Assembly: GCA_903934285.1 (NCBI GenBank)
Contig: CAIZNN010000210.1
Span: 1 to 40,197 of the forward strand
DNA: 40,197 nt
Reading direction: 5' to 3'
Source of the DNA: Akkermansiaceae bacterium
Lineage (GTDB): Bacteria > Verrucomicrobiota > Verrucomicrobiia > Verrucomicrobiales > Akkermansiaceae
Positions 1 to 7,662 of this stretch are shown here, piece by piece. Below the pieces are notes generated by a model. It saw nothing but the letters and a program-made list of their open reading frames with translations, was not told the DNA's origin and did not search any database. Both the position numbers and the translations under genes were made by a program. How positions within the stretch are numbered: position 1 is the stretch's first letter; each line of letters begins with the position of its first letter.

Positions 1-68
1 CATTTTGTCGCCAGGGGCATCCATGGCGCAGGAAACGATGTCAACCGCGGCGTTTTCCGCCTCTGTAA

Positions 69-87
69 CCCCTTGATTATTAAGGGG
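69..87 (-). terminator. Hairpin just downstream of tRNA-Leu
   Basis: CCCCTT (69-74) and AAGGGG (82-87) form a perfect 6-bp stem around a 7-nt loop. It begins four bases past the 3' end of the minus-strand tRNA, where a processing or termination hairpin is expected. No uridine run follows on the minus strand, so it may be a processing or stabilising hairpin rather than a classic intrinsic terminator. Confidence 0.4.
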
Positions 88-90
88 AAG

Positions 91-172
91 TGCTCGAAAG
101 AGGACTCGAACCTCCACAGGTTTCCCTACTAGATCCTTAGTCTAGCGCGTCTACCAATTCCGCCATCCGAGC
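91..172 (-). tRNA. tRNA-Leu, anticodon AAG
   Basis: The minus strand folds as a class II tRNA. The acceptor stem is GCTCGGA/TTCGAGC with one G-T pair and discriminator A. The D arm contains AATTGGTAGACG, the anticodon stem is CTAGA/TCTAG, and the T loop reads TTCGAGT. A longer variable arm lies between the anticodon and T arms, as is usual for leucine tRNAs. The seven-base anticodon loop reads CTAAGGA, so positions 34-36 are AAG, which decodes CUU and, after A34-to-inosine editing, CUC. The 3' CCA is not encoded. Bacteria normally use GAG for this codon box, so A34 is unusual. Confidence 0.9.
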
Positions 173-194
173 ATTCGGTTGGGTGGGTGGGAAG

Positions 195-222
195 AGATAA
201 GTCTGGGGCGCGCACTTGGCAA
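195..222 (-). promoter_or_regulatory. Putative promoter of the tRNA-Leu gene
   Basis: On the minus strand, TTGCCA (217-222) is followed after 16 bases by TTATCT (195-200). The spacing is typical of a housekeeping sigma factor. Transcription would start about 15 bases before the mature tRNA end at 172. Assigned by pattern only. Confidence 0.4.
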
Positions 223-240
223 GCAAATCTTCCATTGCCG

Positions 241-256
241 GGAAAAATTATTTTCC
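241..256. promoter_or_regulatory. AT-rich palindrome upstream of the ABC importer
   Basis: GGAAAA and TTTTCC flank ATTA, forming a 16-bp inverted repeat about 40 bases before the importer ATPase start in otherwise GC-rich DNA. It could be an operator for a dimeric regulator of the importer, or a short hairpin in its leader. It does not match the Fur consensus well, so no regulator is proposed. Confidence 0.3.
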
Positions 257-294
257 GTGGCTTGTGGCTTGCTTCCGCGGCCGGGTGCGGGACG

Positions 295-1443
295 ATGGCT
301 GCCGCCACCACCATGGAAACCATCAGCGCGGAATCGCTCGTCAAATCGTTTGGAAACATCGTCGCCCTGGACGGGGTGAGCGTGAAGATCGAAGCGGGCG
401 AATTGTTTTTTCTACTCGGCGCGTCGGGCTGCGGCAAAAGCACGCTGCTGCGCTGCATCGCGGGGCTCGAAACGGCCGAGCACGGGACGATCCGCTTCGG
501 CGAACGCGACGTGAGCGGGGTGCCGCCACACCGGCGCGAGACGGCGATGGTGTTTCAAAGCTACGCGCTGTGGCCCCACCTCAGCGTGGCCCAAAACATC
601 GCCTTCGGCCTCGAAGAACGCCGCGTCGCCAAAGCGGAAATCAACCGCCGCGTCCTCGCCGCCCTCGACTTGGTCCAACTCCCCGGCTTCGGCCCGCGCG
701 CCATCGACCAGATGTCCGGCGGCCAGCAACAACGCGTCGCACTGGCCCGCGCCCTGGTGGTCAAGCCGAAGTGCCTGCTGCTGGACGAACCACTCTCGAA
801 TCTGGATGCCCAACTCCGCGTCGAGATGCGCCTGGAGATCCGCAGCCTGGTCAAACGCCACGGCCTGACCGCCATCTACGTCACCCACGACCAGGAGGAA
901 GCCCTCGCCATGGCCGACCGGATGGCGATCCTGAGCCACGGCCGGATCGCCCAGATCGGCACGCCCGAGGCGATCTACCGCGCGCCGCTCAGCGCCGGGG
1001 TCGCCAGCTTCATCGGGGAAACCAACCTGATCCCGGGCATTGTGTTAGAAACGCGGGCGCTCGCCGCCGACATCGCCACCGCGGTTGGCGTGCTGACCGG
1101 CCACCTCACCGATCCGGGCTGGCACCCCGCGCCGGGCACCGCGGTGCAACTCTCAATCCGCCCCGAAGCCTGGTGCCTGGGTGCGGCGTGCGGCGACAAC
1201 GCGGCGTGCGGCGACAATGCAGTGAGCGGGACCATCGTCGCGCGCAGTTATCTTGGCCAGCGCATCCAGTATTGGTTAGAAACCGCCGCTGGGCGCCAAC
1301 AAGTCGTCGAAATGAACCCGCATCACTTGCACCCCCCCGGTGCGGCGGAGGTGCGGTTGCACGTCCGCGAGGAGGACGTGCTGGTGCTTCAGAAGACGCA
1401 AGACTTGAAGACACAAGACTTGAAGACGCAAGACGCAAGATAG
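295..1443 (+). CDS. ABC importer ATP-binding protein (Fe3+/polyamine type)
   Basis: This is the cytoplasmic ATPase that would drive the importer formed with the next two genes. The Walker A motif GASGCGKS is at residues 42-49. It is followed by the Q-loop region MVFQSYALWPHLS, the signature MSGGQQQRVALARAL, Walker B CLLLDEPLSNLD and the switch histidine in YVTHDQEEA. A TOBE-like C-terminal region follows, as in FbpC/PotA/UgpC ATPases. I chose ATG 295; ATG 313 (METISAES) is equally possible, while upstream extension to 187 adds unrelated sequence. The protein is 382 residues. Its last residues (QKTQDLKTQDLKTQDAR) are encoded by an intergenic-type heptad repeat and look like a repeat-derived extension. 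The substrate is uncertain; iron is a guess from family resemblance. Confidence 0.88.
   Translation: MAAATTMETISAESLVKSFGNIVALDGVSVKIEAGELFFLLGASGCGKSTLLRCIAGLETAEHGTIRFGERDVSGVPPHRRETAMVFQSYALWPHLSVAQNIAFGLEERRVAKAEINRRVLAALDLVQLPGFGPRAIDQMSGGQQQRVALARALVVKPKCLLLDEPLSNLDAQLRVEMRLEIRSLVKRHGLTAIYVTHDQEEALAMADRMAILSHGRIAQIGTPEAIYRAPLSAGVASFIGETNLIPGIVLETRALAADIATAVGVLTGHLTDPGWHPAPGTAVQLSIRPEAWCLGAACGDNAACGDNAVSGTIVARSYLGQRIQYWLETAAGRQQVVEMNPHHLHPPGAAEVRLHVREEDVLVLQKTQDLKTQDLKTQDAR
1393..1441. repeat. Heptad-type repeat (AAGACGC/AAGACTTG) at the ATPase gene end
   Basis: The tract contains AAGACGCAAGACTTG, AAGACACAAGACTTG and AAGACGCAAGACGCAAGA in succession. It belongs to the same family as the tracts at 3063-3187 and 39901-39962, but here it lies inside the reading frame and ends at the stop codon of the importer ATPase. 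Confidence 0.85.
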
Positions 1444-1456
1444 GAGTTATCAGTTA

Positions 1457-3022
1457 TTGACACCTTCGCTCTCATGGGTCTCATTTCCACCCAAATCACC
1501 GATAACTGACAACACTAAACTTTCTCTCACCAACAACCTTTTCCCTACCCTGAAAACCCGAGCCCTCATCCTCATCGGCCTGCTGGCGGGCATCGTGGCC
1601 TTGCCGCTGGCGCTGCGGCGGCAAACCAGCAGTGGCAGCGCCAGCGCGGCCGATGATCGGCTGGTGATTCTCAGTCCGCACAATGAGTCGATCCGGCAGG
1701 AAGTGGGCGAGGCGTTTGCCAGTTATTGGCAACAACGCAACGGCCGCAGCGTCTATCTGGATTGGCGCAGCCCCGGGGGCACCTCCGAAATCCGGATGGT
1801 GCTGGATGCCGGCTTCAAAGCGGCCGCCGAGACCGGCCGCGACGGCATCGGCATGGACGTGTTGTTTGGCGGCGGCGAGCCGGATTTTGCGGGGCAGGCG
1901 AAACACGGCCGGCTGCTGCCACTGGAGGTTTTCACCAGCCATCCGGAGTGGTTCGGCCCCGGCGGGCCGATTCTGCAAGCATTTTGCGGCGAACGGTTCT
2001 ATCCGCCCGATCACGTCTGGGTCGGCACCTGCCTGTCACAGTTCGGGATTTGTTATAACCCGGAACTCCTCGCCCGCCTCCACCTCCCCGCCCCCACGAC
2101 TTGGGATGACTTGGGCGCCCCGAGCTATGTGGGGGCCATCGCCCTGGCCGATCCCACCAAGAGCGGCTCGGTGGCGCGTTCGTTTGAATTGCTCGTCCAG
2201 GATCAAATGCAGCGCGCCCTGCGCCAGCCAGCCCTGAACCGCGCCGCCGCGCTGGAAGCCGGCTGGGCCAACGGGTTGCGGCTGATCCAGCGGATGGCCG
2301 CCAATGCGCGCTATTTCACCGACAGCTCGTCGAAAATCCCCCAGGACGTCGGCCAGGGCAACGCCGCGGCCGGCATGTGCATCGACCTCTACGGCCGCTC
2401 GTATGCCGCCGAGTTGCGCACCCGCGACGGCGAACCGCGCGTGGTGTGGCTCGCCCCCAAGGGCGGCACCACTCTGAGCGCCGACCCGATCGGCGTGCTC
2501 AAGGGTGCGCCCCATCCGCAGGTGGCGCAGGCGTTTGTCGAGTTCTGCCTCAGCCCGCAGGGCCAGACGCTGTGGTGTGGCCGCCCCGGCAGCCCCGGCG
2601 GACCGCGCCACCGGGCCCTGCATCGCACGCCGATCCGCCAGGACCTCTATACCCCGGCGATGCTGGCAAACTCGACGCTGCCGGACCTGAATCCATTCAC
2701 CGCCGCTGGCAATTTCACCTATCAGCGCGAACTCACCGGAGCCGCCTTCAACACGCTGCGCATGCTCGTTAGAATCAGCTGCATCGATGCCCATGAGGAA
2801 ATGAAAGCCGCGTGGCGGGCGCTCATCGCCGCCGGCATGCCGGCCGGGGCAGTGGCGGTGTTTGGCGATGTGTCGCGCGTGGCCTATCACAGCTGCGGCC
2901 ACGGCGACCCGGAACTCGACAGCACCGATCCGTTGCGCGCCGAAGCGCGCGCCGCGGACCTCGGCGCCTGGTTCCGCGCCAACTACCGCAAGGCCGAGGC
3001 CATGGCCCGGGCCGGCCACTAG
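1457..3022 (+). CDS. ABC importer extracellular solute-binding protein
   Basis: This is the likely exported ligand-binding component of the importer. A hydrophobic segment (ALILIGLLAGIVALPLAL, about residues 36-53) serves as signal peptide or membrane anchor. The mature part starts around DDRLVILSPHNESIRQEVG and resembles family 1 solute-binding proteins of the FbpA/AfuA class: it includes a GMDVLFGGGEPDFA segment and a late GPRHRALHRTP segment. The TTG at 1457 is taken as start because TAGGAG lies a suitable distance upstream; no in-frame ATG precedes the signal segment, so the true start may be another non-ATG codon nearer to it. The gene lies 13 bp after the ATPase gene and is followed by a 170-bp repeat-rich gap before the permease. 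The substrate is not determined. Confidence 0.8.
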   Translation: MTPSLSWVSFPPKSPITDNTKLSLTNNLFPTLKTRALILIGLLAGIVALPLALRRQTSSGSASAADDRLVILSPHNESIRQEVGEAFASYWQQRNGRSVYLDWRSPGGTSEIRMVLDAGFKAAAETGRDGIGMDVLFGGGEPDFAGQAKHGRLLPLEVFTSHPEWFGPGGPILQAFCGERFYPPDHVWVGTCLSQFGICYNPELLARLHLPAPTTWDDLGAPSYVGAIALADPTKSGSVARSFELLVQDQMQRALRQPALNRAAALEAGWANGLRLIQRMAANARYFTDSSSKIPQDVGQGNAAAGMCIDLYGRSYAAELRTRDGEPRVVWLAPKGGTTLSADPIGVLKGAPHPQVAQAFVEFCLSPQGQTLWCGRPGSPGGPRHRALHRTPIRQDLYTPAMLANSTLPDLNPFTAAGNFTYQRELTGAAFNTLRMLVRISCIDAHEEMKAAWRALIAAGMPAGAVAVFGDVSRVAYHSCGHGDPELDSTDPLRAEARAADLGAWFRANYRKAEAMARAGH

Positions 3023-3062
3023 TTATGGATTATCAGCTTAGAGCCCTTCACTATGTTTTACA

Positions 3063-3187
3063 AAGACACACGACTGCAAGACGCAAGACGCAAGACGAAG
3101 AAGCCGCTTCGACTGGCGGCTGCCATCTGCGTTTTTAGCCATGCTTGCTCTTCTCTTCCGTCTTGCGTCTTGTCGTCTTGCGTCTTT
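3063..3187. repeat. Inverted pair of heptad-repeat arrays between importer genes
   Basis: GCAAGACGCAAGACG-type repeats (about 3075-3100) are followed by the complementary CTTCCGTCTTGCGTCTTG-type repeats (3155-3187). The intervening DNA holds a smaller stem, AGCCGC (about 3103) with GCGGCT. The two arrays can pair into a long imperfect stem in the mRNA, ending six bases before the permease start. This is the only long gap in the importer operon and could tune expression of the permease relative to the binding protein; that role is inference. Confidence 0.75.
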
Positions 3188-3192
3188 CTCCC

Positions 3193-4899
3193 ATGAAACG
3201 CGGCACCGCCATTTTTCTAGCAACAATCACCAGCCTGCTATTGGCGGTGTTTTTCCTGTTTCCGGCGTGGATGGTGCTGAAGCAGGCGTTTGCAGGCACC
3301 CGCGCCGATGGTTCCGGGTATTTCACCCTGGACTTCATCGTGCTGGTGTTCCGCAATCCGATCTATCAGGAAGGCCTGTGCAATGCCCTGGTGCTGGGCC
3401 TCACCAGCACCCTGGTCACCTTGCTCATCGCCATGCCGCTGGCACTCGTCGGCCACCGCTATGAGTTTTTCGGCAAGCAGCTGCTAAGCGCCCTGGTGCT
3501 TGCCCCGATGATCCTGCCGCCGTTTGTCGGGGCGGTGGGCATCAAACAAATCCTCGGCACCAACGGCGCATTCAACGCCCTGTTGATCCACACCGGCTGG
3601 ATGGATGCGGCCATGCCCTACGACTGGCTGGCCAACGGCCGCTTCGCGGGCATCATCGTGATGAACGCGCTGCATCTCTATCCAATTCTGTACCTCAACA
3701 TCGCCGCCGCCTTGGCCAACCTCGATCCGGCGATGGAGCAGGCTGCGGAAAACCTCGGCTGCGCGCCGTGGAAACGGTTCATCAGGATCACCCTGCCGCT
3801 GGCCATGCCGGGGGTCTTTGCCGGCGCCTCCATTGTGTTCATCTGGGCCTTCACCGAGCTGGGGGTGCCCTTGGTGTTCGATTACGCGCGCGTCGCGCCG
3901 GTGCAGATTTTCGATGGCATCAAGGGCCTCGACAAAAACCCGATCCCGTACGCCCTAACCGCCATTCTGCTGGTGGTGGCGTGCGTGGTGTTCGCGCTGT
4001 CCAAGTGGGGGGTCGGCCGGCTCAGGCTCGGCGCCGCGCCGCGCCCGCAAGGCCGCGCCACCACCAGCCGCTGCGGCCCGTGGCAAGCCGCCGCCTGCAC
4101 CTGCCTGTTTCTCGGGGTGTTCCTGATTGCTACCCTCCCCCACCTCGGCGTGCTGTTGCTCTCGGTGGCCGGCCGCTGGTACGGCACCATCATCCCGGAC
4201 CAACTTACCCTGCGCCATTACCTCGAAGCCCTCGGCAATGGACTGGTGGTGCCCTCAATCCACAACAGCTTGCTCTATGCCGGCTGCGCCACCGTGGTGG
4301 CCCTCGCCATCGGGCTGGCGGTGGCCTGGGTGGTGGTGCGCTCCGACCTGCGCTGGCGCGGCGTGCTCGACGCCATGGTCATGGCTCCCTTGGCGGTGCC
4401 CGGCCTGGTGATGGCGTTTGGCTACCTCGCGCTGTCGCAGCAAGGCAAGGTGTTTCATTTCCTGGTGGGCGCGACTGGCAGCCCCTTCCTGTTGCTGGTC
4501 ATCGCCTATGCCATCCGCAGGCTCCCCTACATCGTCCGCGCCGCCGTGGCCGGCCTCCAACAAAGCAATCCGGCGCTCGAGGAAGCCGCCCGCTCGCTCG
4601 GCGCCACCCCCGCCCGGGTGCTGCGCCGCATCGCCCTGCCGCTCATCGGCGCCAACCTCGCCGCCGGCGCGATCCTGGCGTTCGCCTTCGCCATGTTAGA
4701 GGTGAGCGACAGCCTCATTCTGGCCCAACAAACCCAACATTACCCGATCACCAAGGCGATCTACACCCTGCTGAGCACCCTCGGCAATGGCACCGAGCTG
4801 GCCGCCGCCCTCGGCGTCTGGGCGATGCTCTTCCTAACAACCTCGATCGTGGCTGCCAGCGTCCTCGGCGGCAAGCGCGGCGGGCTGTTCAAGCTGTGA
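3193..4899 (+). CDS. ABC importer permease, two fused transmembrane domains
   Basis: This is the membrane channel of the importer, with two BPD_transp_1 domains fused in one polypeptide of 568 residues, as in FbpB/SfuB-type iron permeases. Each half carries an EAA loop: EQAAENLGCAPWKRFIRITLP in the first and EEAARSLGATPARVLRRIALP in the second, where the ATPase would dock. About a dozen hydrophobic segments are visible, starting with AIFLATITSLLLAVFFLFPA. ATG 3193 (MKRGTAIF) is chosen because it places this first segment right after a short positive N-terminus. The gene is preceded directly by the heptad-repeat array and converges with the response regulator gene 9 bp downstream. Confidence 0.88.
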   Translation: MKRGTAIFLATITSLLLAVFFLFPAWMVLKQAFAGTRADGSGYFTLDFIVLVFRNPIYQEGLCNALVLGLTSTLVTLLIAMPLALVGHRYEFFGKQLLSALVLAPMILPPFVGAVGIKQILGTNGAFNALLIHTGWMDAAMPYDWLANGRFAGIIVMNALHLYPILYLNIAAALANLDPAMEQAAENLGCAPWKRFIRITLPLAMPGVFAGASIVFIWAFTELGVPLVFDYARVAPVQIFDGIKGLDKNPIPYALTAILLVVACVVFALSKWGVGRLRLGAAPRPQGRATTSRCGPWQAAACTCLFLGVFLIATLPHLGVLLLSVAGRWYGTIIPDQLTLRHYLEALGNGLVVPSIHNSLLYAGCATVVALAIGLAVAWVVVRSDLRWRGVLDAMVMAPLAVPGLVMAFGYLALSQQGKVFHFLVGATGSPFLLLVIAYAIRRLPYIVRAAVAGLQQSNPALEEAARSLGATPARVLRRIALPLIGANLAAGAILAFAFAMLEVSDSLILAQQTQHYPITKAIYTLLSTLGNGTELAAALGVWAMLFLTTSIVAASVLGGKRGGLFKL

Positions 4900-4908
4900 C
4901 CCGCGCGC

Positions 4909-5526
4909 CTAACTTGTAAGGCCGGACAGTTCGGCGATATGGACCAGCTCGGCAGGATTGCCGGCGCCGAGTTTGTGCATGGCGCGGCCGCGATGAACCT
5001 TGACGGTGATCAACGCCAGGTCGAGATGGTCGGCGATTTCCTTGTTGAGCATGCCCTCGACAACCAGGCGCACGATATCGCGTTCGCGCGGGGTCAGGGC
5101 CGCAACCCGCACGCGGGCTTCAGCGGCAGCAAACTCCTTCTGTTGTCTGGCCCGCGAGCGTTGCAAGGCGAGCGCCACGGCATCCACCAACTCGGCGGGA
5201 TCAAACGGCTTGGTTAGAAAGCCGTCGGCTCCGGCGCGCATGGCGTTGACCACCAGCTGCACATTCCAATGGGCCGTTAGAAAAACCGTGGGGATAAACC
5301 AGCCCCGGTGCAGCAATTCCTCATGCACCTGCACGCCGGTCATGCCCTCGCCCAACTGATTGTCGAGCAGCAAACAGGCCGGCACCGCAGGCAAGCCGAG
5401 GCGGAAGAGTTCCTCCGGCTCCGCATGCAACCTCACTCTGTAGCCGTGAGCCGTGAGCAGGCGCTCCAGACCGGTCCGGATGAACCTATCATCATCCAAC
5501 ACTATCACCGCATGCTCGCCGATCAT
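4909..5526 (-). CDS. LuxR/FixJ-family response regulator
   Basis: This is a cytoplasmic DNA-binding regulator controlled by phosphorylation. The N-terminal receiver domain begins HAVIVLDDDRF, with acidic residues near the start, the likely phosphorylated Asp55 in LLLDNQLGEGMTG and the conserved lysine in FLTKPFDP. The C-terminal LuxR-type helix-turn-helix begins LTPRERDIVRLVVEG and contains NKEIADHLDLALITVKVH. I chose ATG 5526 (MIGEHAV) because it starts immediately before the first receiver strand; the frame stays open upstream without domain sequence. The protein is 205 residues. The gene lies about 200 bp downstream of the histidine kinase on the same strand, which is its obvious partner. 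Target genes are unknown; the convergent importer is one possibility. Confidence 0.88.
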   Translation of the reverse strand: MIGEHAVIVLDDDRFIRTGLERLLTAHGYRVRLHAEPEELFRLGLPAVPACLLLDNQLGEGMTGVQVHEELLHRGWFIPTVFLTAHWNVQLVVNAMRAGADGFLTKPFDPAELVDAVALALQRSRARQQKEFAAAEARVRVAALTPRERDIVRLVVEGMLNKEIADHLDLALITVKVHRGRAMHKLGAGNPAELVHIAELSGLTS

Positions 5527-5723
5527 GGCAGCCTCCCTTCCGTCACCCGGTTGCCACCGCGCGCCGGCGCCTCCACCCCGGCTCCGCAAAATCGTTGCAA
5601 TTCATCAGTATGAAAAACAACAGCCCAAGGATTATCTCTTTCCGCCATACCGATGGTTTTTAACTAGCTGTAAGGTGTAGTGCAACTGTTTTTTTCGGGA
5701 AATTTCGCCGGCCCAATCGCGCG

Positions 5724-7406
5724 TCACGGCGGAGTCGCCGGCAGGCGCACCCAAAACGTGGCACCGATGCCGTCGGCGTTGTTGCAGCCTTGGATGCTGC
5801 CCCGGTGGGCCTCGACAATGGTCCGGCTGAGACGCAGCCCGACGCCCAAACCCTCCGGTTTGGTGGAGAAAAATGGCGTGAACATGCGGGCCAAGGCCTC
5901 TGGCGCGATACCGCAACCGGTATCGCGCACGCTCAACTCGACGCCGTACCCAGCCAGTGCGCGGGTGGTGATGAGCACGCCGCGGCGCTCCGGCGCACAG
6001 CCCTCGGCGGCGTCGAAGGCGTTGCTCACCAGGTTGAGGATCACTTGGCTAAGTTGCACCACGTCGCCAACAACGGCCGGCAAGGCGTCATCCAGCTCGA
6101 GGGAAAGGCGGATCTGGCGGGCTTCGGCTTTCTGCCGCAACAGGGGAAGCACTTCCGCCACGATCTCGTTGCAGTTGATGCCGACACGGTCGGGATGCTC
6201 GGGATCGGCGAGCGCCCGCAGGTGGATCACGATATTGCGCATCCGGGCGACATCGGCCTCGATGTCACTAACAATTTCCAGCGACTCGCGGCACCGTGGC
6301 TCATGCCCGGCGCAGCCGAGTTTCACCACCGCAAGATTGGCGGCCATCGCCGAGAGCGGCTGGCCGAGTTGATGGATGATGCCGGCACTGATCTCGCTAA
6401 CCAAAGCGAGGCGCTGGGCATGTTCGAGCTCGGCTTGCTGGGCATGCAATCTGGCGAGCGCTTGTTTGACGGTGGTGAGGTCGCGCACGGCGGAAATGCG
6501 CATGCGGCTACCCAGCCAAGTGCCCATGCGGGCGTGGCTTTCCGCCGGAAACCTCGACCCATCCTTGCGCAGCCCGACAAATTCGCAGGTGGAATCGATG
6601 GCATCCCCGATGCGTGTGGCGACCATGGCCCGCGACTCCGGCGCGACAAAATCGGCCAGCGGCCGCCCATTCATTTCGGCAGGTTCATAGCCATGAAGCG
6701 CGGCGAGTTGAGGGTTACCGTCCAGCAGGATGCCATCCTCGCTGATGGCGACGCCCTCAAAGGTAGCCTCTGCCAACTGGCTGAAGCGCGCTTCGCTCTG
6801 GCGCAGCTGCATGGTGCGCCTGGCGACGCGACTCTCGAGGGTCTGGTTCAAGTCCTGCAGCGCCAGGGCCGCCTGCTTGCGCTCGGTGATATCGGTCAGC
6901 ACGACCCGCCAGAGGGGCTGGCCGGCTGGGTCCGGCACGAGGGTGGCGGCCAACAGCGCCCAAACCGGCGCGCCGTCCTTGTGCCGCATCCGCAACTCAC
7001 AGGCTTGTGGCGCAGCACCCTCGATGAGTTGCTGCCGGTACCGGGAGTAGCTGGCGCGGTCGTCGTTGAGGATGAAATGCGCGAGCGGCTGCTGGATGAG
7101 TGCGCCGCGGGCCACGCCTAACCAAGTGGCGGCGGCCAGATTGGCTTCCTGGATCAACCCCGCCTCGCTGAGGCTAACATAGGCCACCGGCGCCAGATCA
7201 AAGAGATCAAAATAGCGCGCGCGGGCGGCGGCCAACTCCGCCTGCGCCCGCCGCAACGCGGCGTTTTGCAGCTCCAAGTGCCGCCGGTTCCCTGCCCCCC
7301 GCCCATCGGCCGGCGGCCCGCCCATGCCCTCGGCACCCTCCCCGTGGGAGAATGAAATCCGTGGCTCTGCCGCCTGGTCGATCAAATCTCGGGTCGTCTC
7401 ACTCAT
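5724..7406 (-). CDS. PAS-PAS sensor histidine kinase
   Basis: This 560-residue kinase would phosphorylate the downstream response regulator. After a coiled-coil-like stretch (LQNAALRRAQAELAAARARY) come two PAS domains: the first includes FDLAPVAYVSLSEAGLIQEAN and ends TDITERKQA, the second includes EDGILLDGNPQLAALHGYEP and ends VRDLTTVKQ. The kinase core has the phospho-acceptor His345 in EISAGIIHQLGQPLSAM, the N box ILNLVSNAFDAAEG, the G1 box RDTGCGIAPE, and the F/G2 region FFSTKPEGLGVGLRLSRTIV. No transmembrane segment is visible, so it is probably a cytoplasmic FixL-like sensor. No haem- or flavin-binding motif could be assigned, so the signal is unknown. Confidence 0.88.
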   Translation of the reverse strand: MSETTRDLIDQAAEPRISFSHGEGAEGMGGPPADGRGAGNRRHLELQNAALRRAQAELAAARARYFDLFDLAPVAYVSLSEAGLIQEANLAAATWLGVARGALIQQPLAHFILNDDRASYSRYRQQLIEGAAPQACELRMRHKDGAPVWALLAATLVPDPAGQPLWRVVLTDITERKQAALALQDLNQTLESRVARRTMQLRQSEARFSQLAEATFEGVAISEDGILLDGNPQLAALHGYEPAEMNGRPLADFVAPESRAMVATRIGDAIDSTCEFVGLRKDGSRFPAESHARMGTWLGSRMRISAVRDLTTVKQALARLHAQQAELEHAQRLALVSEISAGIIHQLGQPLSAMAANLAVVKLGCAGHEPRCRESLEIVSDIEADVARMRNIVIHLRALADPEHPDRVGINCNEIVAEVLPLLRQKAEARQIRLSLELDDALPAVVGDVVQLSQVILNLVSNAFDAAEGCAPERRGVLITTRALAGYGVELSVRDTGCGIAPEALARMFTPFFSTKPEGLGVGLRLSRTIVEAHRGSIQGCNNADGIGATFWVRLPATPP

Positions 7407-7466
7407 CGGTTAGCACCGACATACGCTTTCCAAAACGGCTTATCAACAAAAATCTATCGGAAACTT

Positions 7467-7492
7467 ATCCGCTAGAAAATCATCCGCTAGAA
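7467..7492. promoter_or_regulatory. Direct repeat ATCCGCTAGAA x2 in a divergent intergenic region
   Basis: ATCCGCTAGAA occurs at 7467-7477 and 7482-7492, a 15-bp period, in the 256-bp region between the kinase (minus) and the helicase-nuclease (plus). The spacing is about one and a half helical turns. It could bind a regulator controlling either gene. The rest of the region is GC-rich; TAAGAT (7651-7656) lies only six bases before the helicase start codon and may be a -10 box of a near-leaderless transcript. Confidence 0.3.
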
Positions 7493-7662
7493 CGCCCCAC
7501 CCGCAGGGCGCGCCGTTACCCCGGGGTGTGTCGGACAGCGGTCGGACCGGCGAGGGGCCGCCACCGGCAAGCCGGGCCGCCCGCCACCCCCCGCCCGGTC
7601 GAGGCCCGCCATCCCGACATTTCGCGCTTCCCCGGCGGACACCAGGGTGTAAGATAGCGCCT

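Noticed and set aside
1-60. Possible start of a minus-strand gene (ATG near 26) leaving the window
   Set aside because: Only about eight codons are visible and the frame is open both ways; no recognisable protein sequence.
187-294. Upstream extension of the importer ATPase frame
   Set aside because: It adds residues unlike the ABC ATPase family; the conserved domain begins just after 295-313.
216-1460. Long second-frame ORF over the ATPase gene
   Set aside because: Arg/Pro/Gly-rich composition typical of a shadow frame in GC-rich DNA.
2036-3019. Minus-strand ORF opposite the solute-binding protein
   Set aside because: Antisense shadow without any domain; the plus-strand gene has a signal peptide and family motifs.
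1393-3187. Heptad arrays as a CRISPR array
   Set aside because: Units are about 7-8 bp with no spacers of constant length and no cas genes nearby.
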